DNA of 64,000 nt, taken from assembly GCF_900100885.1 (NCBI RefSeq), contig NZ_LT629692.1, positions 682,001 through 746,000 on the forward strand, given 5' to 3'. The DNA is from Microbacterium pygmaeum (GTDB taxonomy: Bacteria > Actinomycetota > Actinomycetes > Actinomycetales > Microbacteriaceae). Positions within the stretch are counted from its first letter, which is position 1; each line of letters opens with the position of its first letter. Below the pieces are notes generated by a model, which saw only the letters and a program-made list of their open reading frames with translations, did no database searches and was not told the origin of the DNA. This document shows positions 16,051 through 23,988 of the stretch, in pieces. The position numbers were made by a program, and so were the translations under genes.

Positions 16051-17538
16051 ATGAGCACCGTCTTGACCGCTACAGACACCCTGATCGACCCGGAAGTCTT
16101 CGCCGGCAAGATCTACATCGACGGCGAATGGGTGTCAGGGGGTGGCGGCGAGATCCCCTCGATCGAGCCGGCCACCGGCGAAACGCTCGCGATGGTCGGG
16201 CTCGCAGACCCTGCCGATGTCGCGCGTGCGGCGGAGGGGGCAGCCCGCGCGCAGAAGGCCTGGGCGGCGCTTGCGCACCCCGCCCGCGCCGCCGTGCTGC
16301 GCAAAGCCGGTCAGCTGTGGGAGCAGTACGCCGACGAGATCGGCGGCTGGAACATCCGAGAGGTCGGCGCGATCCCGCCGCTTGCGGGATTCGCGCTGCA
16401 TGTCACCGCCGCCGAATGCTACGAGGCATCCGCTCTGCCCTCCGCGCCACTCGGGTCGATCCTCTCCAGCGAGGAGCCGCGTCTCTCGCTCGCCCAGCAG
16501 GTCCCGGTCGGCGTCGTCGGCGTGATCTCGCCGTTCAACGTGCCGCTGATCCTCGGCATCCGCGCGGTGGCGCCGGCGCTGGCACTGGGCAACGCCGTGC
16601 TGCTCAAGCCCGACCCCCGCACGGTCATCACCGGCGGTGTGTCGATGGTGCGCGTCTTCGAGGAGGCGGGCCTTCCCGCGGGCCTCCTGCAGCTCGTCCC
16701 CGGCGGCGCCGACGTCGGCGAGGCGATCGTCGCCGACCCGAACGTGCGCGTCGTCGCCTTCACCGGCTCGACCCGCGCCGGCCGCGCGGTCGGCGAGATC
16801 GCGGGGCGGCACCTCACCCGCGCCCACCTGGAGCTCGGCGGCAACTCGGCCTACATCATCCGCGCCGACGCCGACATCGACAAGGCCGTCAACCTGGCCA
16901 CCTGGGGGTCGTTCCTGCACCAGGGTCAGATCTGCATGACCGTCGGCCGGCACATCGTGCACGAGTCGGTGTTCGACGAGTACGTCGCCAAGCTGGCGGC
17001 GAAGGCCGACTCGATGCACGTCGGCGACCCCGCGGCAGGACAGGTCCACCTCGGACCGCTCATCGACGAGGTCCAGCGCGACCGCGTGCACACGCTCGTG
17101 CAGGACGCGATCGCCCAGGGCGCCGAGCTGCGCGCCGGCGGCACGTACGACCAGCTGTTCTACCGGCCGACCGTGCTGGCCAACACGCCGAAGGATGCCG
17201 CAGCATACTGCGACGAGGTGTTCGGCCCCGTGGCATCCGTCGTGTCGTTCTCGACCGACGACGAGGCCGTGGCGCTGGCCTCCGACACCGACTACGGACT
17301 CTCGCTCGGCATCGTCACCGCCGACGTCTTCGCGGGGCTCGGGATGGCGCAGCGCATCCCCACCGGGATCGTGCACATCAACGACCAGACCGTGAACGAC
17401 GAGGCGAACACGCCGTTCGGCGGCACCGGCTCGTCGGGCACCGGCTCTCGTCACGGCGGAGCGGAGGCCAACATCGATGCGTTCACCGACACCCGCTGGA
17501 TCACGATGCGCCGCGAGCCGGGACAGTACCCGCTCTGA
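16051..17538 (+). CDS. Aldehyde dehydrogenase, benzaldehyde/vanillin dehydrogenase type
   Basis: 495 residues. Catalytic residues are N163 (ISPFNVP), E261 (LELGGN) and nucleophile C295 (HQGQICMTVGR). The C-terminal stretch FGGTGSSGTGSRHGG with NIDAFTDTRWITMR is the pattern I associate with XylC/Vdh-type enzymes that oxidise benzaldehyde, vanillin and related aldehydes with NAD. It closes the nine-gene operon, so the pathway probably ends in an aromatic acid, which is the substrate class of the LigM paralogues nearby. Aliphatic aldehyde substrates cannot be excluded. Confidence 0.83.
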   Translation: MSTVLTATDTLIDPEVFAGKIYIDGEWVSGGGGEIPSIEPATGETLAMVGLADPADVARAAEGAARAQKAWAALAHPARAAVLRKAGQLWEQYADEIGGWNIREVGAIPPLAGFALHVTAAECYEASALPSAPLGSILSSEEPRLSLAQQVPVGVVGVISPFNVPLILGIRAVAPALALGNAVLLKPDPRTVITGGVSMVRVFEEAGLPAGLLQLVPGGADVGEAIVADPNVRVVAFTGSTRAGRAVGEIAGRHLTRAHLELGGNSAYIIRADADIDKAVNLATWGSFLHQGQICMTVGRHIVHESVFDEYVAKLAAKADSMHVGDPAAGQVHLGPLIDEVQRDRVHTLVQDAIAQGAELRAGGTYDQLFYRPTVLANTPKDAAAYCDEVFGPVASVVSFSTDDEAVALASDTDYGLSLGIVTADVFAGLGMAQRIPTGIVHINDQTVNDEANTPFGGTGSSGTGSRHGGAEANIDAFTDTRWITMRREPGQYPL

Positions 17539-17555
17539 GCCGAAGAGAGGCTCAG
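17535..17555. terminator. Bidirectional hairpin between two convergent operons
   Basis: CTGAGCC, seven-base loop, GGCTCAG. It overlaps the stop codons of the aldehyde dehydrogenase (plus) and the MFS gene (minus), so it can end both transcripts. Confidence 0.55.
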
Positions 17556-18706
17556 CGCTGCTCGAGCACGAAGCGGTCGCGACCGACGAACAGTCCGGTC
17601 AGGAGCTGACCGGCGAGCACGAGGGCGACCAGGACCAGGGAAGCCAGCCAGCCGCCGGTGAGCGTCACGAGCGCGCCGAACAGGATCGGACCGGTGGCGG
17701 CGATCAGGTAGCCCCCTGACTGGGCCATTCCCGACAGCGCGCCCGCGGCCTGGTGGGTGCGGGCGCGGAGGCTGAAGAGGCTCAGCGACATGCCCAGCGC
17801 CGCTCCGCAGCCGATGCCGCAGACGACGGCCCAGACGGTGAACAGCTGGGGAAGGACGATGAGCCCCGCGATCCCGACGAGCGTGAGCGCGGGGACGGCG
17901 GCGGCGGCGAAGCGGCCGAACCGGCCGCGCAGCACGAGCGGCACGATGAGCGAACCGCCGAAGCAGAAGATCTGATAGATCATCACGTCGAAGCCGGCGA
18001 CGACCTCGCTGCGCCCGAGCGATTGCGCGATGGGCGCGAACCAGGTGACCAGCATGTAGAACGTCATCGACTGCAGGCCCATGTACAGGAGCACCTGCCA
18101 CGCCAGCCGGTCGCGCCAGATCCCGCTGGCGCGGCCCCGTTCGGAGGGCTTCTCGTGTCGCGGCTGCCTGCGCATCGACAGCGCCCAGGCCACGAGGGCG
18201 AAGGGCAGCAGCGCGCCGGTCCACAAGAGTGCCGCCTGCCACCCGAGGGGGACGCCGTTCACCTGGATGTGCGAGATGGGCACGACGACGCCCGAGGCGA
18301 CTGCGCCCATCCCGGACAGGCACGCGGTGAACACCGCCGTCATGACCGGCACCCGGTCGGGGAAGTCGCGTTTGATGACCGCCGGCATCAGTACGTTCAC
18401 GATGGCGATGGACGCGCCGAGCAGGGCCGTTCCGACCCACAGGTTGGCGGCCGAACCCGGCACGGAGCGCACGATCGTGCCCACCCCGAGCAGGAGCAGC
18501 GAGCACAGCACAGTGCGCGGAATGCCGAACCGCGCGCTCAGCCCGTGCGCGAGGGGCGAGATGACCGCGAACGCGATCAGCGGCACCGCCGCCAGCGCGC
18601 CCAGTGCGGCCTCGGTGGTGCCCAGTGTCGCCGAGATCTGCGAGAGGAGCGGTCCCACCCCGGTGATCGTCGGGCGGAGGTTGAGCGCGATGAGCAGCAC
18701 CGCCAC
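17552..18706 (-). CDS. MFS transporter, CynX/NimT-like
   Basis: About 384 residues with eleven to twelve membrane segments. Motifs include LIALNLRPTITGVGPLL at the start of helix 1, HGLSARFGIPRTV in the first loop, and a central loop rich in Arg/Pro (MRRQPRHEKPSERGR, about 178-195). CynX-type permeases carry small anions such as cyanate or nitroimidazole; aromatic or dicarboxylic acids are likely here as last gene of the gal-type operon. The start is uncertain: GTG at 18706 is the first in-frame start after the upstream gene, its spacing to GAGAGG is long, and the frame continues upstream through a hairpin. Confidence 0.82.
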   Translation of the reverse strand: MAVLLIALNLRPTITGVGPLLSQISATLGTTEAALGALAAVPLIAFAVISPLAHGLSARFGIPRTVLCSLLLLGVGTIVRSVPGSAANLWVGTALLGASIAIVNVLMPAVIKRDFPDRVPVMTAVFTACLSGMGAVASGVVVPISHIQVNGVPLGWQAALLWTGALLPFALVAWALSMRRQPRHEKPSERGRASGIWRDRLAWQVLLYMGLQSMTFYMLVTWFAPIAQSLGRSEVVAGFDVMIYQIFCFGGSLIVPLVLRGRFGRFAAAAVPALTLVGIAGLIVLPQLFTVWAVVCGIGCGAALGMSLSLFSLRARTHQAAGALSGMAQSGGYLIAATGPILFGALVTLTGGWLASLVLVALVLAGQLLTGLFVGRDRFVLEQR

Positions 18707-18714
18707 CGCGAGCA

Positions 18715-18748
18715 GCAGGCGCGACGACCTCTCGGTCGTCGCGCCTGC
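18715..18748 (-). promoter_or_regulatory. Perfect 15-bp inverted repeat between aldehyde dehydrogenase and MFS genes
   Basis: GCAGGCGCGACGACC (18715-18729), loop TCTC, then its exact complement (18734-18748). On the minus-strand transcript it lies 22 bases after the dehydrogenase stop and just before the first usable MFS start. It lacks a T-run. It may be a partial terminator or a structure that restricts translation of the permease. Confidence 0.6.
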
Positions 18749-18770
18749 GTCGTCGATGGCAGCGGTGATG

Positions 18771-20267
18771 TCAGTGCGCCTGTTCGGCGAGCGCGTCGGC
18801 GTCGATGTGCGCGATCGAGCGGGTGTCCTGGAACGCGCGGATGCCTTCGATACCCTGCTCGCGTCCGAAGCCGGACTGCTTCATGCCGCCGAACGGCGCG
18901 CGCAGGTCGAGGCGGGTCGCGCCGTGATCGTTGACCCAGACGTAGCCGCAGACCAGCTTCCCGCCGACGCGGTTGGCCGCCTCGACATCCGAGGTCCACA
19001 CCGAGCCGCACAGGCCACCCCACGTGTCGTTGGCCGCGGCGATCGCCTCGTCCTCCGAATCGAACGGGATGATCGGGATGACCGGACCGAACTGCTCCTG
19101 CGTCACGACGCGCAGGGTCGGGGCCGGGTCGATCACGATCGCGGGACGCAGGAAGTTGCCGCCTGCGAGGTCGCCACCGGGAAGCTCGCCGAACTCGCGC
19201 ACGTCGGCTCCTGAGTCCTTCGCCTCCTCGATGATCTCGGCGACGAACGCCTTCTGCACGGGGGAGTGCAGCGGCCCCATCGTGGTGCCCTCGTCGAGGC
19301 CGTAGCCGATCACGGCCTTGTCCAGACGTGCCGAGATGCCGTCGACGACCTCGTCGAGGCGCGACCGGTGCACGTACAGGCGCTTCGCGTTCATGCAGAT
19401 CTGGCCTGTGGTGTCGAACACTGCGGCGTAGATGCGGTCCAGGTGCGCGTCGTCGAGGATCGCGTCCTCGAGGAAGATCGCCGCATCGTTGCCGCCGAGC
19501 TCGAGGGTCACGCGGGTCAGCGATTTCGACGCCATCTCCATGATGCGCTTGCCGCCGCCCACCGAGCCGGTGAAGCAGACCTTGGCGATGTCCTCGCCCG
19601 AGATGAGGGCGGCCATGTCGGCGTCCTTGCCGGTGACGACGTTCAGCACCCCCGCAGGCAGCTTCTCGGCGAGACGCTGCACCACGCGGGTGGTCGCCAG
19701 CGGCGCCGAGGGCGGCGGCTTGACGATGACGGTGTTCCCGGCCAGAAGCGCGTGGGGCAGCGCGGCGCCCAGGATGGCGATGGGCCAGTTGAACGGCACG
19801 ATGATGGTGACGACGCCGAGCGGCTGGTAGGCGACGGTGGTCTCGACCGGGATGCCGGGGACGACGGGGAGCACCTTGCCCGTATCGACCTCGTCGGCGA
19901 TCATCAGGGCGAGGTTCCAGCGGATCTCGAAGACGAGGGCGTCGATCCATGACTCGAAGCGGATCTTGCCGTTCTCCTGCGACAGGATCGCGGCATCCTC
20001 GTCGCGATCGTCCGCGATGCCGGCGATCGCCTGGGCCATCTGCGCGGCACGATCGGTGGCGCTCAGCGCCGACCACGAGCCGAACGCGCCCTTCGCGGCG
20101 GCGATCGCGTCGTCGACGTGCTGGGGCGAGGCGGCTGCGGCGCGGCCGACGATCACGCCTGGCTTGGCGGGGTCGGGGATGTCGAGCGTCGCATCGGTAT
20201 GACGCTCCTCCCCTCCGATGTACAGGCCCGTGCGGACCTCGCTGGTCGTGCTGACGGTGTCACTCAT
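18771..20267 (-). CDS. NAD-dependent aldehyde dehydrogenase of the extradiol ring-cleavage operon
   Basis: 498 residues from ATG (MSDTVSTT) with AAAGG nine bases upstream. Catalytic residues: Asn in VPFNWP, Glu in LELGGN, Cys in TTGQICMNAKR (about residue 297). The C-terminus APFGGMKQSGFGREQGIEG is typical of betaine/semialdehyde dehydrogenases. It lies 57 bases downstream of the VOC dioxygenase, so the most economical role is oxidation of the semialdehyde formed by ring cleavage (for example 4-carboxy-2-hydroxymuconate semialdehyde) to the tricarboxylate that GalD accepts. That would replace the LigC-LigI pair of sphingomonads. Role inferred from position. Confidence 0.8.
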   Translation of the reverse strand: MSDTVSTTSEVRTGLYIGGEERHTDATLDIPDPAKPGVIVGRAAAASPQHVDDAIAAAKGAFGSWSALSATDRAAQMAQAIAGIADDRDEDAAILSQENGKIRFESWIDALVFEIRWNLALMIADEVDTGKVLPVVPGIPVETTVAYQPLGVVTIIVPFNWPIAILGAALPHALLAGNTVIVKPPPSAPLATTRVVQRLAEKLPAGVLNVVTGKDADMAALISGEDIAKVCFTGSVGGGKRIMEMASKSLTRVTLELGGNDAAIFLEDAILDDAHLDRIYAAVFDTTGQICMNAKRLYVHRSRLDEVVDGISARLDKAVIGYGLDEGTTMGPLHSPVQKAFVAEIIEEAKDSGADVREFGELPGGDLAGGNFLRPAIVIDPAPTLRVVTQEQFGPVIPIIPFDSEDEAIAAANDTWGGLCGSVWTSDVEAANRVGGKLVCGYVWVNDHGATRLDLRAPFGGMKQSGFGREQGIEGIRAFQDTRSIAHIDADALAEQAH

Positions 20268-20324
20268 GCGACACACCTTTCTGTTCGGGTGGAGCTGCGG
20301 GTGGGAATGTCGTTCGGCCGCTCA

Positions 20325-21302
20325 TCAGCGCGGGCGGGCGGTCTGCTCGTCGTCTGCAACGACGGGTGTGCCGTAGGTGTGGAAGCTCTCGGTGGTCTTC
20401 ATGCCCCACGCCTGTCCCTTCTTGCGCTCTTCCTGACTCCACTCCACGACCGGGGAGTCGGGGTCCAGCAGCAGGCGTGCGCCGGCATTGGCGAACTCGA
20501 TGCGGTTGCCCCCTGGCTCCCAGACGTAGAGGAAGAAGGTCTGGTTGATCGCGTGCTTGTGGGGTCCGGACTCGATGTGGATGCCGTTCTCGAGGAAGAT
20601 GTCGGCGGCTTTCAGGATGTCTTCGCGGGTGTCCGGTGCGAAGGCGATGTGGTGCAGGCGATTGCCGTGCTTGGTCCAGTCATCGGAGTAGACCACGTCG
20701 TAGGACTTGTTGTTGAAGTGGAACCACCACGCGGCGTAGCCGCCGGCATCCAGGGCGATGCGCTCGCTCTCTCGACCGCCCAGCGCCTTCGCGATGAACT
20801 CGCCGTTGGCGACGACGTCCTTGGCGAGGTAGTTGATGTGGTCGAGGCGGCGCGCGTTGACGCCGCGACCGGGGAATGCGGATGCCTGATTCTTCAGCGC
20901 CGGCTTGTCATCCGTCGCGACATACCGCTCGGTCTCGTAGTACACGCCCATCGCGTGGCCGTCGGGGTCGCGGAAGAGATACGTCGGCCCGGTGCCCTCC
21001 TCGCCGTCGGCCCAGCCCTCGCCGAGTCCAAACCCGTCGATCGCCGCGACCCGCCGCTCCAGCGCCTCCTGGCTGGTGGTGCGGAAGGTCGTGCGACCCA
21101 CCCCCGCATCGGCCGAGGCGGTCAGTTTGATCGTGTAGCGCTGGTACTCGTCCCACGTGCGCAGGTAGGCGGAGTCGCCGCGCTCTGCCACCACGCGCAT
21201 GGCGAGCAGATCGCGGAAGAACCACAGGCTCTTCTCGAACCTCGGGGTGAGCAGTTCGATGTTGCCGATGTGGGCGACATCGAACGACGTGTAGTCGGTC
21301 AT
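20325..21302 (-). CDS. Type I (VOC superfamily) extradiol ring-cleavage dioxygenase
   Basis: 325 residues. Two vicinal-oxygen-chelate domains: residues about 7-135 (VAHIGNIELLTPRFEKSLWFFRDLL) and 150-290. The iron ligands of catechol 2,3-dioxygenase-like enzymes are visible in domain 2: His in RRLDHINYLA, His in LHHIAFAPDT and Glu in NRIEFANAG. Resembles homoprotocatechuate 2,3-dioxygenases in layout. It is followed by semialdehyde dehydrogenase and preceded by galB-galC-galD, so it takes the place normally held by the unrelated LigAB/GalA dioxygenases. Likely substrates are protocatechuate, gallate or a methylgallate. Start ATG overlaps the galD stop. Confidence 0.83.
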   Translation of the reverse strand: MTDYTSFDVAHIGNIELLTPRFEKSLWFFRDLLAMRVVAERGDSAYLRTWDEYQRYTIKLTASADAGVGRTTFRTTSQEALERRVAAIDGFGLGEGWADGEEGTGPTYLFRDPDGHAMGVYYETERYVATDDKPALKNQASAFPGRGVNARRLDHINYLAKDVVANGEFIAKALGGRESERIALDAGGYAAWWFHFNNKSYDVVYSDDWTKHGNRLHHIAFAPDTREDILKAADIFLENGIHIESGPHKHAINQTFFLYVWEPGGNRIEFANAGARLLLDPDSPVVEWSQEERKKGQAWGMKTTESFHTYGTPVVADDEQTARPR

Positions 21303-22378
21303 CTCGGAGTCCTGTCTGGCGGACGCGGGAACACCACGCCGTCGAAGATCTTGCGGGCCGTGCGGAGCGAGGAGGAGGTGGCCGTCCATGTGCCGTCGTC
21401 GTCGCGGCTGACGGCGACGCGCGCCGGGAAGGTCCCGGTCGGGTGCTCGATGCCGTCCGGGCCGCCCGCGGGGGGAGAGGCGATGTCCCAGCCGACCGAG
21501 CCGGGAATGCGGATGCCGGCGGCGACCGAAGCGGCCATGAGCATGCCGATCGAGGTGTGGACGCGGGACGGGATGAAGGCCCGGGTCGAGATGGCTCCGC
21601 CGGATCGAGGCGGGGAAAGGAGGAACATCTTGGGCACGCTCGCCTCGGTGACGTCCCCGAGCCCCATGAGCGGACCCGCGGCCAGCCGGATGTCCTCGAT
21701 CGCGGCCGTCAGCTCGGCTCGTCCCTCGAGCTCAGCCGGGCTCTCCTGGCCGGTGAGTCCGAATTCGTCGGCGCGCAGCAGGACGACGGGCATGCCGTTC
21801 TCGACGAGCGTGACCCGGTGTCCGTCGACCTCGTCGGCGACGTTCCCGGTCGGAAGCAGGCGCCCACCGCCGCTCACCTCGATCCGGATGGGGGCGGCCG
21901 AACCGGGCACGCCGTCGATCGACGCGTCCCCGGTGTAGTCGACGCGCCCGGCCGGAGTCGGGAAGGTCGCGGTCGCGATGTCGCCGGTGTTGACGAGGTG
22001 GATGCGCACCGTCGTGCGTTCACCCGCGGGAGCGACCAGGCCCCGCTCCACGGCGAACGGGCCGACCCCGGCGAGCAGGTTGCCGCAGGTCTGCGCGTCG
22101 CTCACGGTTGGCGATTCCACGCCGATCTGCAGGAACAGGTAGTCGATGTCGACGTCGGGTCGCTCGGATCGGGACACGATGGCGACCTTGCTCGTGAGCG
22201 GGTGTGCGCCGCCGAGCCCGTCGATCTGCGCGGGGTCGGGGGAGCCCATGATGCGCAGCATCAGGTCATCGCGCTCGACGGGATCCGACGGCAGATCTTC
22301 GGCGAGGAAGTATGCGCCCTTCGAGGTGCCGCCGCGAAGCAGCATGCACCGGATCCCGTCGCGCACCGGATCAGTCAC
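21299..22378 (-). CDS. galD: 4-oxalomesaconate tautomerase (PrpF family)
   Basis: 359 residues from a GTG that lies inside the end of galC. The PrpF/DAP-epimerase-like fold begins CMLLRGGTSKGAYFLAEDLP and includes LGGAHPLTSKVAIV, SDAQTCGNLLAGVGPFAVERGLV and RAFIPSRVHTSIG. GalD of Pseudomonas putida and LigU of Sphingobium are of this type and shift the double bond of 4-oxalomesaconate before hydration. The methylaconitate isomerase PrpF is a close alternative, but flanking galB and galC decide for the aromatic pathway. Confidence 0.86.
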   Translation of the reverse strand: MTDPVRDGIRCMLLRGGTSKGAYFLAEDLPSDPVERDDLMLRIMGSPDPAQIDGLGGAHPLTSKVAIVSRSERPDVDIDYLFLQIGVESPTVSDAQTCGNLLAGVGPFAVERGLVAPAGERTTVRIHLVNTGDIATATFPTPAGRVDYTGDASIDGVPGSAAPIRIEVSGGGRLLPTGNVADEVDGHRVTLVENGMPVVLLRADEFGLTGQESPAELEGRAELTAAIEDIRLAAGPLMGLGDVTEASVPKMFLLSPPRSGGAISTRAFIPSRVHTSIGMLMAASVAAGIRIPGSVGWDIASPPAGGPDGIEHPTGTFPARVAVSRDDDGTWTATSSSLRTARKIFDGVVFPRPPDRTPR

Positions 22379-23072
22379 GGTCGTCGTCCGTCTGGGCCCG
22401 AACGGTGATGCCGAGATCGGCGAGGACCGGTCGCAGGTCATTGAGGTCCATCGAGATCTCGCCGGCTGCGTATCGCGCACGGTTGGCCGCCTCCCTGGCG
22501 GCGCGGGCGTCGGCAGCCTCGAGCGTGTCCCCGGCGCGGTGGCGCGGCACGACGGTGACGCCGTCGTCGTCCGCGACGACGATGTCGCCGGGGCGGACGA
22601 GCACACCGTCGAGGACGACGGGGACATTCACCGATCCGGCGGTGTCCTTGACCGTCCCCTGTGCGCTGACGTACGCGGTCCAGACCGGGAAGCCCATGGC
22701 GCGAAGCTCCGCGGTGTCGCGGACGCCGCCGGAGGTGACATACCCGCGGACACCGCGCACCTGCATCTGAGTGGCCATCAGCTCGCCGATGAACCCGTGG
22801 GGCGAGTCGGTCACGGGGACGACGACGATCACGTCGCCGGGCCGGGACTGCTCGATCGCCGCATGCACCATCAGGTTGTCGCCGGCCGCGGCGGAGACGG
22901 TGATCGCCGAGCCCGAGATCGCGGCGCCCTGCTGGACGGGACGGATTCTCGGACCGGCGTATCCGACGCGGCCCATCGCCTCGTGCACCGTCGCCGAACC
23001 GAAGGCGGCCAGGGCATCGACCACGGCGGGGTCGGCGCGCTGGATGTCGGTGACGATCACGTTGCCGCTCAT
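22371..23072 (-). CDS. galC: 4-carboxy-4-hydroxy-2-oxoadipate aldolase (RraA-like, class II)
   Basis: 233 residues. RraA-like fold with the HMG/CHA aldolase features: ATVHEAMGRVGY near 27, substrate- and metal-site segment RGYVTSGGVRDTAELRAMGFPVW (Arg and Asp in GGxRD), and ADDDGVTVVP. It splits 4-carboxy-4-hydroxy-2-oxoadipate into pyruvate and oxaloacetate with Mg, the last step of the 4,5-cleavage and gallate routes. ATG overlaps the galB stop (ATGA), and it overlaps galD by eight bases, so the three genes are translationally coupled. Confidence 0.88.
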   Translation of the reverse strand: MSGNVIVTDIQRADPAVVDALAAFGSATVHEAMGRVGYAGPRIRPVQQGAAISGSAITVSAAAGDNLMVHAAIEQSRPGDVIVVVPVTDSPHGFIGELMATQMQVRGVRGYVTSGGVRDTAELRAMGFPVWTAYVSAQGTVKDTAGSVNVPVVLDGVLVRPGDIVVADDDGVTVVPRHRAGDTLEAADARAAREAANRARYAAGEISMDLNDLRPVLADLGITVRAQTDDDRD

Positions 23073-23824
23073 GCGAGCACGTCGGTGACCTGAGGGTAGT
23101 ACCGCTGGTATGCCTCACCGCGGGTGTCGACGGGCAGGCCGAGGTTGGGTCCGGCATTGCGCTTGACCTGCACGCCCCGGCGGATCGCGAGCGACGTGTA
23201 GTACTCCCACATGTGCTGTTGCGCCGGCAGGCACTGCATCGCCTTCTCCTTCAGCGGGAAAGCCGCGGTGATGTCGAGGAGGACGTTGGGCTTGAAGTCG
23301 GACTGCTCGGGCTGGTGCGGTTCGAAGAAGAACACCGGGGGCGCGCCGATGATCTCGTCCGTGGACGGATATGACCCGTCGGCGTTCGCCACCCCGATCG
23401 CCTGCGCGAGCACCCGCGCCTGCAGCGCCATCCGCGCCGCAGCGGGATGGTCGCCGTTGTAGGGGTCGGCCAGCGGATGGGTCAGCACGACGGTCGGCTG
23501 GGTCCGACGGAACACGTCGATCAGTTGCTGCACCGTTTCCGTGGATTCGACGAGCGGGTAGTCCCCGGCATCGAGGAAATGGATCTCGGCCCCCAGCGCG
23601 GCCGCCGCCGCCTCCGCCTCGCCGCGCCGGATCGCCTTGATCTGCGCCAGATCCTTGCCCGCCAGCCACTGCGACGCGGACTCGCCGCGCTCGCCGTAGG
23701 AGACGCACACCACCGTCGCCCGCTCGCCGCGCATCGTGGCCGCGGCGATCGCCCCGCCCGCGCGCCAGACGAAGTCACCTGCGTGGGCGCTCACCACCAG
23801 CAGTGAGGGTGTTGTGTCGGCCAC
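23069..23824 (-). CDS. galB: 4-oxalomesaconate hydratase (PIG-L/LmbE family)
   Basis: 251 residues, GTG start with GGAG upstream. The zinc motif of PIG-L deacetylases appears as VVSAHAGDFVWRAGG, in which the usual AHPDD is AHAGD, and as HPLADPYNGDHPAAAR. GalB of P. putida is known to be a PIG-L fold protein that hydrates 4-oxalomesaconate, unlike the amidohydrolase LigJ, and the changed AHxxD fits a hydratase rather than a sugar deacetylase. First gene of the minus-strand operon galB-galC-galD-dioxygenase-dehydrogenase-permease. Confidence 0.85.
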   Translation of the reverse strand: MADTTPSLLVVSAHAGDFVWRAGGAIAAATMRGERATVVCVSYGERGESASQWLAGKDLAQIKAIRRGEAEAAAAALGAEIHFLDAGDYPLVESTETVQQLIDVFRRTQPTVVLTHPLADPYNGDHPAAARMALQARVLAQAIGVANADGSYPSTDEIIGAPPVFFFEPHQPEQSDFKPNVLLDITAAFPLKEKAMQCLPAQQHMWEYYTSLAIRRGVQVKRNAGPNLGLPVDTRGEAYQRYYPQVTDVLA

Positions 23825-23988
23825 GCGGTGCTCCTGTCCGATCGGTGATGCCAGCGAACCACACCCCTGGCGCAATGGTCAAGATTTTGGTTACAATCCT
23901 GTAGACCCCGAATCACTCTGGACATAGGGAAATGACGTTCCCGGTGCATCGTGGTCGGACCACGACGACGAAGTTGAAGGGAACACCC
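23825..23988. promoter_or_regulatory. Divergent promoter region galB / ligM2
   Basis: 164 bases between two start codons. It is clearly more AT-rich around 23879-23935. A TACA-ATCC-TGTA dyad lies near 23891 and, on the minus strand, a TTGACC -35-like element near 23880. GAAGGGA precedes ligM2 at its usual distance. I cannot fix the promoters by eye. Confidence 0.4.

Noticed and set aside
21299..22378. 2-methylaconitate isomerase PrpF of the methylcitrate cycle
   Set aside because: No prpB, prpC or acnD nearby; flanked by galB and galC with translational coupling.
23069..23824. Mycothiol or GlcNAc-PI deacetylase
   Set aside because: The AHPDD motif is changed to AHAGD and the gene is fused by overlap to the aldolase and tautomerase of the oxalomesaconate route.
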